Source: Amphritea balenae (GTDB taxonomy: Bacteria; Pseudomonadota; Gammaproteobacteria; Pseudomonadales; Balneatricaceae). Taken from it: 64,000 bases of DNA. Below are positions 8,543 through 17,415 of this stretch, piece after piece. The notes beneath the pieces were generated by a model. It did not search any database and was not told the origin of the DNA. It saw only the letters and a list, made by a program, of their open reading frames with translations. Within the stretch, counting starts at the first letter, position 1, and every line of letters begins with the position of its first letter. A program made the position numbers and the translations under genes. Location: NCBI RefSeq assembly GCF_003858655.1, contig NZ_RQXV01000005.1, positions 286,954-350,953 on the forward strand. The letters are read 5' to 3'.

Positions 8543-9334
8543 TCAGTGCTGTTTTTGCTTTCGGTATTGTGCAGGGCTAATCCCAAACTGTTCTCTGAAC
8601 ATATGGATAAATGGTGACGCAGAACTATAGCCCAGTTCCAGTGCGATAGTAGTAATACTCTGCCCGGTACTAAGTAGCTCAATCGCTTGCATCAGCCGTA
8701 ATTGCTGACGCCACTGCTTCAAAGACATGCCGGTCTCGCGACGGAAGCGCCGGTCCAGAGTACGGGGTGTAGTGGCCAGTAATTCTGCCAACTGTTCTGT
8801 TGTCTGATTATTATCCGGCTGCAAATACAACCGGCTACACATAGCAGCCAACTCTTCTGCCACAGGCCAGGGCAGGTAACGATCACTTTGTTCCAGACGA
8901 GCCAGGGACTGTAACAATAACTGCACCAGATCATTCTCATAACCCTGCAGTGAATAATTAATCTCAAAATCTGCAGCGGACAGAATCAACTCTCTGATTA
9001 GCGGTGTAATATGCAGGACACAGGCGGTATCTGTACTCAGCCCTTTATATTCCGCTTTAACATACAAGCTTTTAAGGTCGGCACCGTATTCGGTATACAC
9101 GCTATGCTGACAACCACGGGGCAGCCAGATCACCTGCTCCGGTGGAATAAAATATCTCTCACCTGTCAGATCGACAACCAGCACCCCTGATACTGCATAT
9201 AAAAGCTGATGCCAGTCATGCTGATGGGGCGGGAAAAAATGACGGGAAGGCATAACTTCCTGACGTACGAACAGCTCTCTTGGGAGACTCGCCATCTCAA
9301 GTAAGCTTAATTCGGTAGAAGATAGTCGATTCAT
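8543..9334 (-). CDS. AraC-family regulator with N-terminal cupin domain
   Basis: A 263-aa regulator. Residues about 15-95 form a cupin ligand-binding domain (HQHDWHQLLYAVSGVL and later WLPRGCQHSVY). Residues about 165-260 form the double helix-turn-helix AraC domain (LGYSSASPFIHMFREQFGISPAQYRK). It is divergent from an MFS transporter gene with 147 bp between them, an arrangement like E. coli nimR/nimT. Local control of that transporter is therefore likely. The ligand is unknown. Confidence 0.9.
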   Translation of the reverse strand: MNRLSSTELSLLEMASLPRELFVRQEVMPSRHFFPPHQHDWHQLLYAVSGVLVVDLTGERYFIPPEQVIWLPRGCQHSVYTEYGADLKSLYVKAEYKGLSTDTACVLHITPLIRELILSAADFEINYSLQGYENDLVQLLLQSLARLEQSDRYLPWPVAEELAAMCSRLYLQPDNNQTTEQLAELLATTPRTLDRRFRRETGMSLKQWRQQLRLMQAIELLSTGQSITTIALELGYSSASPFIHMFREQFGISPAQYRKQKQH

Positions 9335-9390
9335 AAGAACTCTGCTGGCGGTAATATTAACGACATCATTAACGGCACTAATAACAACCT

Positions 9391-9422
9391 GTCTTATTCT
9401 ATATACATTTTGTCATTCTATA
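9391..9422. promoter_or_regulatory. direct repeat in the AraC/MFS divergent promoter
   Basis: GTC-ATTCTATA-type repeats occur at 9391-9403 and 9412-9422, with the ATTCTATA cores 19 bp apart. They lie 60-90 bp upstream of the MFS start. AraC proteins bind direct repeats of about two helical turns, so this is a plausible operator. Confidence 0.35.
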
Positions 9423-9481
9423 GAAAGATAACATAAGCAACATCCACTAACCTGAGACTTCATCTTAAGTGGATAGAATCA

Positions 9482-10672
9482 ATGTCTGAAATCAGTCGAG
9501 CGCGCATGCTTCTCATCAGCGTTCTGGGAATTACTGCTACCGTCGGCATCGCAAGATTTGCTTACACGCCAATGATCCCGGAAATGGCCAGTGAAACAGG
9601 CCTGACAGAGTCGGTCGCCGGTTATCTGGCTGCTGCGAACTATGCAGGCTACCTGAGCGGGGCACTACTGATCTCGTTTATCCACAGCCTTGCCTTAAAA
9701 GCCCGGCTATTCCAGGTAGGCCTTATTACCGCAGTGCTAACCAGTATTGCGATGGGACTGACCACCTCAGAACCGCTATGGTACCTGCTACGTTATCTTT
9801 CAGGCCTGAGCAGTGCTGCTGGTATGTTGCTGGGTGGCGGGTTACTGATGCACTGGCTTATAAAACATAATCATAAAGCGGAATTGGGTATATTTTTCTC
9901 AGGTCTGGGAATAGGCATAGTTATCACTGCCATTCTTGCCCAGCTGATCAAAGACAGCTTCAGCTGGGATCAGCAATGGATGATCTATGCCGGGGCCACC
10001 CTGTTACTCATTATCCCGGTTTGGCGCTGGCTACCCGATTTCAGTCTGGAGCAGTCTCTGCCCAGACGTTGTAAAAGCCACGCAGCCCTGCCACTCAGTT
10101 TTATGCCGGTGCTACAACTGGCCTATTTCTGCGCAGGCGCCGGTTATGTCATTTCTGCTACCTTCCTGATCACTATCGCCGAAAGCATTGATACCCTGCA
10201 GGGAAGTGGCTGGATCATATGGCTGGTTGCCGGACTCAGCTGCGCACCAGCAAGTGGTTTATGGGACAAAATTTCAGCTAAAACCGGACCATGGCAGGCA
10301 CTGTTTATCGCCTACCTTCTGAACACCCTGAGTATTCTGATACTCCTCCTAAGCCAACACCTGTTTGCGGTTATTCTTAGTGCACTGATTTATGGCGCAA
10401 GCTTTATCGGGATCGTCAGTATGATGCTCGCAATGGTTGGACGACTGTTCCCGGATAATCCATCGAAACCGATGAGTCGACTCACCTTTAGCTATGGCAT
10501 AGCACAGATGATCGCGCCGGCTATTGTGGGCTTTATGGCGGAATACTACGGTAATTTTAATAACGGCCTGATTCTGACCATACTGGTGATGCTGGCTGGC
10601 TGTATCGCACTCGCCTTTGCGCAAAGAATTGAACAGCGATCCGGTTTATCCACAAAGCCCTTAAGCCCTTAA
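9482..10672 (+). CDS. YbfB/YjiJ-family MFS transporter
   Basis: A 396-aa membrane protein with about twelve membrane segments. The opening GITATVGIARFAYTPMIPEM is characteristic of the YbfB/YjiJ MFS group, and LRYLSGLSSAAGMLLGGGL follows in the fourth segment. The family is poorly characterised; members behave as exporters or uncharacterised permeases. The gene is divergent from an AraC regulator that probably controls it. Its last codons and stop lie inside an 8-bp tandem repeat (10657-10720), so the C-terminus reads KPLSP. Confidence 0.85.
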   Translation: MSEISRARMLLISVLGITATVGIARFAYTPMIPEMASETGLTESVAGYLAAANYAGYLSGALLISFIHSLALKARLFQVGLITAVLTSIAMGLTTSEPLWYLLRYLSGLSSAAGMLLGGGLLMHWLIKHNHKAELGIFFSGLGIGIVITAILAQLIKDSFSWDQQWMIYAGATLLLIIPVWRWLPDFSLEQSLPRRCKSHAALPLSFMPVLQLAYFCAGAGYVISATFLITIAESIDTLQGSGWIIWLVAGLSCAPASGLWDKISAKTGPWQALFIAYLLNTLSILILLLSQHLFAVILSALIYGASFIGIVSMMLAMVGRLFPDNPSKPMSRLTFSYGIAQMIAPAIVGFMAEYYGNFNNGLILTILVMLAGCIALAFAQRIEQRSGLSTKPLSP

Positions 10673-10720
10673 GCCCTTAAGCCCTTAAGCCCTTAAGCCC
10701 TTAAGCCCTTAAGCCCTTAA
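10657..10720 (+). repeat. 8-bp simple sequence repeat (GCCCTTAA) x8
   Basis: Eight perfect copies of GCCCTTAA, 64 bp in total, begin in the last codons of the MFS gene and continue after its stop at 10670-10672. Because the stop falls in the second unit, gain or loss of later copies does not change the protein. The unit creates overlapping TTAAGCCCTTAA blocks. Such arrays are prone to slippage. Confidence 0.97.
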
Positions 10721-10802
10721 ATATGAGACAGCGCCTGAACTTCTGGACGCCTATTGTTCTGAGCGCTATTTTCAAAAAGAAGAGCAACCTATCCACCTTC
10801 TT

Positions 10803-11312
10803 TTACCAGTACTTTGGGTAGCTCGCTGACCGGCTCAGATTGTTGTATAGCAACGCTACCAGCACCAACAACAGGGCACCAGTGAATGTCGGAAAGACCA
10901 AATAATCCCAGCCAGGCTGTAACAGGAACACTATCACCGGGTTCGAACCTGCCGGCGGGTGTACCGTACGGCTGGCCATCATTAACATAATCGCGACACA
11001 AACAGCCAGTGCAACAGACCACCACACCGGACCGAAAAACATCAGAAAAACTAACCCCGTCAGTGTGCTGATGCAATGCCCGGCAACAACATTTCTCGGC
11101 TGTGAAAAAGGCGCATCAGGAAAGCCAAATACCAGCACGCAGGAAGCACCAAAAGAGCCCATGATTAAGACCGTTTCAAGACTGTCCGCCAGACCCGCCA
11201 GCACGGCAATCGCAATAAAGCCCCCCAGGCCTGCAAGCAGTATGTTCTTAACCGGGTGCGGAGCAGGTAAAGGCGCCGCATCCCCTCTCATTTTTTGCAA
11301 CAGATCAGTCAT
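10803..11312 (-). CDS. HPP family membrane protein
   Basis: A 169-aa integral membrane protein with about four to five membrane segments. The family signature is clear: SRTVHPPAGSNPV (His-Pro-Pro), preceded by SFGASCVLVFGFPDAPFSQPRNVVAGH. Some HPP proteins have been linked to nitrite transport in plastids and cyanobacteria, but the substrate here is unknown. It is divergent from a tetR gene with two palindromes between them, so it is probably the regulated target. Confidence 0.88.
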   Translation of the reverse strand: MTDLLQKMRGDAAPLPAPHPVKNILLAGLGGFIAIAVLAGLADSLETVLIMGSFGASCVLVFGFPDAPFSQPRNVVAGHCISTLTGLVFLMFFGPVWWSVALAVCVAIMLMMASRTVHPPAGSNPVIVFLLQPGWDYLVFPTFTGALLLVLVALLYNNLSRSASYPKYW

Positions 11313-11346
11313 CGATCACCCCGGACATCCAGTATAAATAAGCCAA

Positions 11347-11397
11347 GGTAGACCAACCTGTCTACCAGACATTACATAGTAGACAGACTGGTCTACT
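11347..11397. promoter_or_regulatory. twin TetR-type operators
   Basis: Two perfect palindromes occupy the divergent promoter. GGTAGAC-N6-GTCTACC lies at 11347-11366 and AGTAGAC-N6-GTCTACT at 11378-11397. Both share the core GTAGAC-N6-GTCTAC, and their centres are 31 bp apart (three helical turns). They sit between the HPP start (11312) and the tetR start (11436). Confidence 0.85.
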
Positions 11398-11435
11398 CGT
11401 GTCAATATTATTACTTTGAAATCCAGTACAAGAAC

Positions 11436-12014
11436 ATGTCAGACAAACGACTTCAGCTTATTACGACAGCCTTCAAACTCTTTTATCTGAAAGGGGTACA
11501 TGCGGTTGGTATCAATGAGATCCTGGCAGAATCAGGTATCGCTAAAAAAACCTTGTACCATCACTTTTCCGGTAAAGAAGATTTAGTATCTGCGGTGCTG
11601 GCATTCCGTGATCAACGCTTTCATGACTGGCTTGAAAGCCGTTTCAATGAATCAAATAACGGAGCCGATAAAGTCTATGCCCTGTTTGATGCTCTGGATG
11701 ACTGGTTTAATGACCGGGTAGCTGATCTGCTCCCTTTTCATGGCTGCTTCTTCATCAATGTCAGCGCTGAATTTGGCGATCCCGAAAACCCTTTGCATCG
11801 ACAATGTAGTCGTCATAAAGAGAGTATTCGTAGCCTCATTGCCAAGCAGGTAGATATGCTGGATATCGATTCGAGCGATCAAGAAAATATGACCGATGCC
11901 TTGTGTTTGCTTAAAGAAGGAGCCATTACCCTGGCCTATGTACAAGGCGACCGCGATGCTGCAGTTAAAGCAAAAGCCACTGCTGTAATGCTTCTGCGCA
12001 GAGAATGCGCTTAA
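11436..12014 (+). CDS. TetR/AcrR-family repressor
   Basis: A 192-aa regulator. The N-terminal helix-turn-helix is at about residues 8-52 (GVHAVGINEILAESGIAKKTLYHHFSGKEDL). The C-terminal helical domain carries the F-x-C-FFIN-sAEF segment (PFHGCFFINVSAEF) typical of the AcuR/TetR_C group. It is divergent from the HPP gene, and the two palindromes between them are its likely binding sites, giving autorepression and repression of the HPP gene. The effector is unknown. Confidence 0.92.
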   Translation: MSDKRLQLITTAFKLFYLKGVHAVGINEILAESGIAKKTLYHHFSGKEDLVSAVLAFRDQRFHDWLESRFNESNNGADKVYALFDALDDWFNDRVADLLPFHGCFFINVSAEFGDPENPLHRQCSRHKESIRSLIAKQVDMLDIDSSDQENMTDALCLLKEGAITLAYVQGDRDAAVKAKATAVMLLRRECA

Positions 12015-12042
12015 GATATGCTGGAGAAATAAGGAAAAAATA

Positions 12043-12085
12043 CAGATATTACCCTTGGGAACCGCGAAGCTCTGGGTAATATCTG
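12043..12085. terminator. hairpin between convergent tetR and racemase genes
   Basis: A perfect 12-bp stem pairs CAGATATTACCC (12043-12054) with GGGTAATATCTG (12074-12085). It lies after tetR and before the convergent racemase gene. No strong T-run follows, but A-rich flanks on both sides suit a weak bidirectional terminator. Confidence 0.5.
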
Positions 12086-12206
12086 CCAAAAAGAGCGATC
12101 AGGATTTTCCGAAAAATCCCTGCTCAGGAGTTACACATAAAATCGATGTAGAACTAAGCCTGCTACCAACCTTCGGTTAAGACTGCTTATCCAGGCCCTT
12201 CTTACC

Positions 12207-12923
12207 TCAGGCTATCTGTCGATCAGCTGCAGCGGTGACCATCCGGGTCAGACTGGAGAGATCGAAAACAGGCATGCCAAATCGTTGCTGCAGTCGGGGA
12301 GCAAAATGGGACAGGTCGGTACATTCCAGAACAATCGCGCCAACCTCTGGATTATTGTCTAGCATTGTCTGAATCACCGTGCAGAGCTCACGCTCAAACA
12401 CAGCCATATCCAGATCGTTGTTGTTACCTTTCAGAATTACATCAAAGAACTGTGGCTGATCCTGCATACCGGCAACGACCATCGGTTCATCGGCAATGCC
12501 TACGCCTGTCAGGTGGTCCTGAGTCAGTGCGTCGGAATTTGCCACGACAACGCCTACCTTCTGATCAGACTTCAACATGCGTGATACTAACGGCACCTGG
12601 ATCAGGCTGGACATAAACACCGGGATATCTACAGCATCAGCCAATGCTTTCTGGTGCAGTGCCAGAAAGCCGCAACTGCCCGTTATCGCTTTCACGCCTT
12701 CACGCTCCAGCTCTTGAGCCGCGTCGATAAAGGGCTTCAATAGTTCAGGATCACGTTCACGAATCAGGCGATCAATCGTCGCACCCTTCACTGTTTTATA
12801 CAGAATCGGAAAATCAAAACTGGCCGGGTGCTTTATATGACCATCAGGTTTAGGAAAATATGATTCCAGAGAGATAACCCCTAATGGAACACCACAAACA
12901 TTGATACCGCCTTTAATAATCAT
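12207..12923 (-). CDS. aspartate/glutamate racemase-family protein
   Basis: A 238-aa cofactor-independent racemase-type protein. Both catalytic cysteines are visible: Cys84 in TGSCGFL and Cys201 in VLECTDLS. It follows the FAD oxidoreductase and RidA genes on the same strand, 9 bp after the oxidoreductase. That points to joint amino-acid catabolism, with the racemase perhaps supplying the enantiomer that the oxidoreductase consumes. Members of this superfamily also act on hydantoins or maleate, so the substrate is open. Confidence 0.82.
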   Translation of the reverse strand: MIIKGGINVCGVPLGVISLESYFPKPDGHIKHPASFDFPILYKTVKGATIDRLIRERDPELLKPFIDAAQELEREGVKAITGSCGFLALHQKALADAVDIPVFMSSLIQVPLVSRMLKSDQKVGVVVANSDALTQDHLTGVGIADEPMVVAGMQDQPQFFDVILKGNNNDLDMAVFERELCTVIQTMLDNNPEVGAIVLECTDLSHFAPRLQQRFGMPVFDLSSLTRMVTAAADRQIA

Positions 12924-12932
12924 ATTTTTACC

Positions 12933-14174
12933 TTAACTAAATCGTTCGGGTGCAAACGGCGTCAGATCCACCGATGTTTGTACACCTCTGATACATTCAC
13001 TAATTAACTGACCGGTTATTGCGCCAAATGTCAGACCCAGATGGCCATGCCCGAATGCCACGCTAATCTGGGGATACTGTTTCAACATACCGATAACCGG
13101 CAGAGAATCCGGCGTCGAAGGTCGACTACCCACCCAGGTTGAGCGAATTTCAGGTTCTTGCCCTAACATCACTTTAGCGTGCTGCAGCATCACACTGGCC
13201 CGCTCGGGATTCAGCGGCGCATCGGCATAGGCAAATTCCGCGGTACCCGCAAGCCGAACACCATCGGACATCGGCGTCAGAAACACGGCTTTGTCCAACC
13301 ACCCAACCGGGCGACTGAGTTTTTTGCCATCGGTATCCAGCGTCAGGTGGTAGCCCCGTTCGCTCACCAAGGGAAAATTACAGCCCATTGGCTTTAAGAG
13401 CTTTTTAGAGGCTACACCGGCACAGAGCACCAACTTATCAAACTGGCTAACACTGCCACTGCAACGTACCCTCACTCCCGGCCCTTGAGGGCTTATCTCC
13501 AGCACTTCATCCAGTACAATATTGCCGCCTTGTGCGACAAAATGTTCAGCATAACGTTGGCTGAGTGCGACCGGGCTCACCGTGAAGCGGGTATTGGGGT
13601 AGAACACGCCACCGGCATGAAAAGCTGACAGATCCGGTTCCAGGTCGGCCACTTCGCCGGCACTGAGAAACTCAAGGCTGACACCTTGCTGAATACGTTC
13701 GGCCATATCACCAACCCGGGCATCTTCAATGGCCTGTTCAGAATCAAACAGCGCCAGACAACCTTTGGCTTTTATCAGGTCTTCAGATCCGGTTAGCTGC
13801 AATAACCTTTGATCTGCTGCAACGGCACAATTCTGCAAAGCGCTTAAAGCGGCGCGACCCTGTTCATATTTCGATGGCAGACAGGACTTCACAAAACCCA
13901 GACCATAAGTCACCAGGTTTGGCAGGTAACTACTCTGCATTGAAAGCGGACTGGTGCTATCAAGCAACATACCCGGCATTTTTCGCAGCATGGCAAATTT
14001 GGTAAAAGGTAGACGGGCATAGTCGGCAAACAGACCTGCATTTCCGAAAGACGCCCCCATACCCGGGTCTTCACGATCGATCAGAGTTACCTGATAACCG
14101 GACTTCTGCAAGCTAAGTGCAGTCGAAAGTCCGACTATTCCTGCTCCGATGATTACAATATTTTCAGTTTCCAT
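12933..14174 (-). CDS. FAD-dependent D-amino-acid dehydrogenase/oxidase (DadA-like)
   Basis: A 413-aa DAO-family flavoenzyme. The N-terminal dinucleotide site is GAGIVGLSTALSLQKSGY (from residue 10). A second FAD contact reads LVLCAGVASKKLLKP, and the C-terminal FGHGHLGLTFGAITGQL motif matches DadA-like enzymes. It would oxidise an amino acid to an imino acid. RidA lies 37 bp upstream and a racemase 9 bp downstream, so imine hydrolysis and racemisation are encoded in the same unit. The natural substrate is not determined; glycine oxidase-like or proline-derivative activity is possible. Confidence 0.85.
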   Translation of the reverse strand: METENIVIIGAGIVGLSTALSLQKSGYQVTLIDREDPGMGASFGNAGLFADYARLPFTKFAMLRKMPGMLLDSTSPLSMQSSYLPNLVTYGLGFVKSCLPSKYEQGRAALSALQNCAVAADQRLLQLTGSEDLIKAKGCLALFDSEQAIEDARVGDMAERIQQGVSLEFLSAGEVADLEPDLSAFHAGGVFYPNTRFTVSPVALSQRYAEHFVAQGGNIVLDEVLEISPQGPGVRVRCSGSVSQFDKLVLCAGVASKKLLKPMGCNFPLVSERGYHLTLDTDGKKLSRPVGWLDKAVFLTPMSDGVRLAGTAEFAYADAPLNPERASVMLQHAKVMLGQEPEIRSTWVGSRPSTPDSLPVIGMLKQYPQISVAFGHGHLGLTFGAITGQLISECIRGVQTSVDLTPFAPERFS

Positions 14175-14211
14175 AATCGCTTCGTGGCCAGAGCCTACGC
14201 CTCAAAAGAGC

Positions 14212-14577
14212 TTAAGCTTTAGCAGCCACTACCTGAATCTCAACCAGCAACTCAGGCCGGGCAAGACGAGATTCAACACAGGCCCGCACCGGCGGGTTTT
14301 CACTATCGACCCAGGCATCCCAAACTTCATTCATCTGAGCAAACTGACGGATATCGGAAACCCAGATATTGGCGCTGATCAACTGGCTTTTAGCACTACC
14401 GGCATCGGCTAGCAGAGCATCAATCTGACTCAGTATCTGACGGGTCTGACCGGCCATATCTTCAGATGGATCTTTCGCTACCTGACCCGCTGTCCAGACC
14501 AGATTGGCAACACTGACTAACTGACTCATACGCTGATTTGAATGTTGGCGTTGGATCATTTCATACTCACTTTTCAT
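14212..14577 (-). CDS. RidA family enamine/imine deaminase
   Basis: A 121-aa Rid/YjgF/UK114 protein. The conserved arginine that contacts the imine carboxylate lies in PVRACVESRLARPELLVEIQVVA, with the expected glutamate nearby. RidA proteins hydrolyse reactive enamines and imines made by amino-acid oxidases and PLP enzymes. Being first in an operon with a DadA-like oxidase fits that job. The start is uncertain: ATG at 14577 is used, but an internal ATG (MIQRQH) is possible. Confidence 0.88.
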   Translation of the reverse strand: MKSEYEMIQRQHSNQRMSQLVSVANLVWTAGQVAKDPSEDMAGQTRQILSQIDALLADAGSAKSQLISANIWVSDIRQFAQMNEVWDAWVDSENPPVRACVESRLARPELLVEIQVVAAKA

Positions 14578-15312
14578 CGGTTACTTCTGTATGAAACCTG
14601 ACCCCATGACTGGATCAGGAAGCACTCTCTGCCACAAATTTATAGTGACAACAGAACGACAATGAGCCTGAAACAGTTCTCAGACAGCCCGAATATAGAA
14701 GAATAGAAAAGCAAATAATCGAAACGCGAATGGCGGGTGCAAGCTTCCAATAATGGTCAGTTGCAATCACAAACGATGCATCAATCGAGGTTCTACTTTT
14801 ATTGTTATATTCGGCCTGTAGTCTAAATAGGATTCAGGTCAGAGCCTTGATGAAACTATTATTTGCCTCTAAAAACATAATCACAAATCGTATTTTTTTA
14901 ACAATTCATCAGTTTATTTTATGTTATGAATATTACTGATCAGATGATTAAGTGAGTTAAAAAATAGTGAACTAACCGGCTATCTGCTGATGCGAGGCCG
15001 CTTAGTCGTAGCCGTCTAAGGAAATAACACTGTTTTATATAAGGAGAGATAACTAACAAAGTATAAGTATTTAATCGAGCCGCCCCCTATCGGTTAATGT
15101 AGAAGCAAAGAACATAAGTAAAACTTATATAATCAAATATTTTTTCGAATTGTATCTATGTTTAGTTGAATTACACTGGATAAAAGTAGCGACCCCTGCC
15201 GTCATATTCACAACTATGATTCAGATATGTCTAATCGTTAAAGTTGCACCGAATAGCAACCAACCCGAAGACATGCAGGTCGAATAAAAATAAGAAACAT
15301 TCAGGTAGTACA
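14578..15312. other. 735-bp intergenic region between ridA and tctB
   Basis: No open reading frame, RNA gene or repeat that I can support. It is AT-rich (especially 14870-15240) and lies between divergent units, so it must contain both promoters and probably the LysR or other operators. Confidence 0.6.
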
Positions 15313-15780
15313 ATGGATAGAAGAAAAGTTGATGTCGTCTTATCGACAGTAATCATTATTGCCTCGCTGATCATATTAACCTACGACAACTTTGTAGAAG
15401 GTGGTGCTGAATCCGATCTGGGCTCCATGACATTACCCCGTGTAGTTGCCGCTTTGATGATCTTCTTCTCCGGTTCTATCGGTATCCAGTCACTCAAAAA
15501 ACTTTATAACAATGCTGAGATAGAAAGCGCCGAACTTATTATCACCAACGGTTTTAGCGGCATTTTCATCTACATCGGTATTTTTGTCGCTTACTGGCTA
15601 GCGGTTCCCTATATAGGCTTTTTAGTAGCCACCCCCTTTGTGATGTTTGCTATCGCAATACTGCTAGGTGGACGCAATTGGCTGCCTATCAGCGCGGTAT
15701 CAATTCTTGTTCCTGTATTAGTCTTCTTCGGTTCTCGGGAATTCCTGCGGGTTTATCTGCCAACCTGGACCCTTTCCTGA
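15313..15780 (+). CDS. tctB: TTT transporter small membrane subunit TctB
   Basis: A 155-aa membrane protein with four predicted segments, the small permease subunit of a tripartite tricarboxylate transporter. The ATG at 15313 (MDRRKVDVV) has AGGTAG upstream; the longer reading from 15244 is a hydrophilic extension without a ribosome site. It is followed 13 bp later by tctA and then tctC, in the order B-A-C. Confidence 0.85.
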   Translation: MDRRKVDVVLSTVIIIASLIILTYDNFVEGGAESDLGSMTLPRVVAALMIFFSGSIGIQSLKKLYNNAEIESAELIITNGFSGIFIYIGIFVAYWLAVPYIGFLVATPFVMFAIAILLGGRNWLPISAVSILVPVLVFFGSREFLRVYLPTWTLS

Positions 15781-15793
15781 GGAGGACTGAAAA

Positions 15794-17338
15794 ATGATCG
15801 ATAATATTCTAAGCGGATTTTCAGCAATCCTTGCAGTCGGACCGATCCTTGGCATTATTGCCGGTGTTGTAATCGGTATTATATTCGGCGCTATCCCTGG
15901 CATCTCAGCGATTATGGCGATCGCAATTATCCTGCCGATGACCTTCTATGTTGATCCTATTGTAGGCATCACTATGCTACTTGCCGTTTATAAGGCGGGT
16001 ATCTACGGTGGCTCAATTTCTGCCATCCTGATCAATACTCCGGGGGCCGCTGCCTCGTTCTTAACCGCACTGGACGGTCACGCACTGACTAAAGCAGGTA
16101 AGGCAGGTAAGGCCCTGGATATTTCACTGTTTTCCTCCGTTTCCGGCGAGATGCTGGCAACCATGGTGTTGATTCTTGTGGCAGCCCCCATTTCGGCTAT
16201 TTCCCTGCAGGCCGGACCGATCGAAAAAGTATTCCTGTTGCTGTTTGCCTTTACCGTTATCGGCACCTTAGCTGGCGAATCAATTCCACGGGGCCTGCTC
16301 TCTTGCTGCCTGGGTATGTTGTTCGCAATGGTGGGCATGTCCACAATAACCGGCGCTTCCCGCTTTACCTTCGGTTCTACCGAACTGATGGGCGGCTTTA
16401 CCTTTACGCCAATGCTGATCGGTATTTTGGTCATGCCGGAAGTGCTGAATGTCATACGTCGCCGTAAGGTGCCGCACCACGAGCTGGCGATTACCCGATC
16501 ACCCAACCCGGCTGATAACCGCATCAGTTTTGCAGAATTCCGCTCGGTATTCCGTACCATTTTAAAATCCAGTGGTATTGGTACCTTTATCGGCGCTCTG
16601 CCGGGGCTGGGATCCAGTACTGCAGCTTTTATCGCCTACGGTGAAGGTAAACGCACCAGTAAGAAACCTGAAGAATATGGCAAAGGATCGGTAGAAGGTA
16701 TTGCTGCCGCTGAATCGGCTAATAACGCGGTCTGTGGCTCTAGTATGATCCCGATGCTGACCCTGAGTATTCCGGGTGATGATGTTGCAGCACTGCTGAT
16801 GGGTGCCTTCCTGATTCACGGACTAACACCGGGACCGATGATCTTCTTCGAACACACGGAGACTATCTACGCCATCTTTGCTGGCTTTCTGATTACTGAC
16901 CTGTTCCTGTTAGTTATTGCCAAAGCGGGCTTCAGCTTCTTTGTCAAAATCGCATCATTAAGACGCTATTACATATTCCCCTGTGTCACGGTATTTGCTT
17001 TTGCCGGTGCATTTACCGCCGGTCAGAACATAAACGATATTCTGGTATTAATCGCCTTTACGGTGATGGGTTATGGCATGCGTCTTGTTGGCCTGAATCC
17101 CGCGGTATTTATCGTCGGCTTTATCCTTACTCCGTTCTTTGAACAGAATCTGGACCAGGCCTTCGCTATTGTGGGTAGCGACTACCACCTGATGTTTGCT
17201 TCGCCATTCTCCTGGGTGTTTATCGCACTCTCGGTATTCTTTGTCTTCTCCAGCATAAAGGTGAGAAAAAAATCCGCAGCCAAAGCTAAAGCGGAACAAC
17301 AGGCAAAACAGGAACCGCTGTGTAACCAAACCAGCTAA
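15794..17338 (+). CDS. tctA: TTT transporter large membrane subunit TctA
   Basis: A 514-aa membrane protein with about eleven to twelve segments. The family repeats are visible: FGAIPGISAIMAIAI with KAGIYGGSISAILINTPG in the first half, and IGALPGLGSSTAAFIAYGEGKR with GIAAAESANNAVCGSSMIPML in the second. It forms the transport channel with TctB and receives solute from TctC. A GGAGG ribosome site precedes the ATG. The substrate of the system may be a carboxylate; the divergent amino-acid oxidase/RidA unit suggests an amino acid or derivative (inference). Confidence 0.95.
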   Translation: MIDNILSGFSAILAVGPILGIIAGVVIGIIFGAIPGISAIMAIAIILPMTFYVDPIVGITMLLAVYKAGIYGGSISAILINTPGAAASFLTALDGHALTKAGKAGKALDISLFSSVSGEMLATMVLILVAAPISAISLQAGPIEKVFLLLFAFTVIGTLAGESIPRGLLSCCLGMLFAMVGMSTITGASRFTFGSTELMGGFTFTPMLIGILVMPEVLNVIRRRKVPHHELAITRSPNPADNRISFAEFRSVFRTILKSSGIGTFIGALPGLGSSTAAFIAYGEGKRTSKKPEEYGKGSVEGIAAAESANNAVCGSSMIPMLTLSIPGDDVAALLMGAFLIHGLTPGPMIFFEHTETIYAIFAGFLITDLFLLVIAKAGFSFFVKIASLRRYYIFPCVTVFAFAGAFTAGQNINDILVLIAFTVMGYGMRLVGLNPAVFIVGFILTPFFEQNLDQAFAIVGSDYHLMFASPFSWVFIALSVFFVFSSIKVRKKSAAKAKAEQQAKQEPLCNQTS

Positions 17339-17415
17339 CTAAGATTCTTTTTTATCGGGTGACGATCCGGTGAAAACGACTAAACGCAATAAAAATAATT
17401 CTAGGAATTGCTAAT

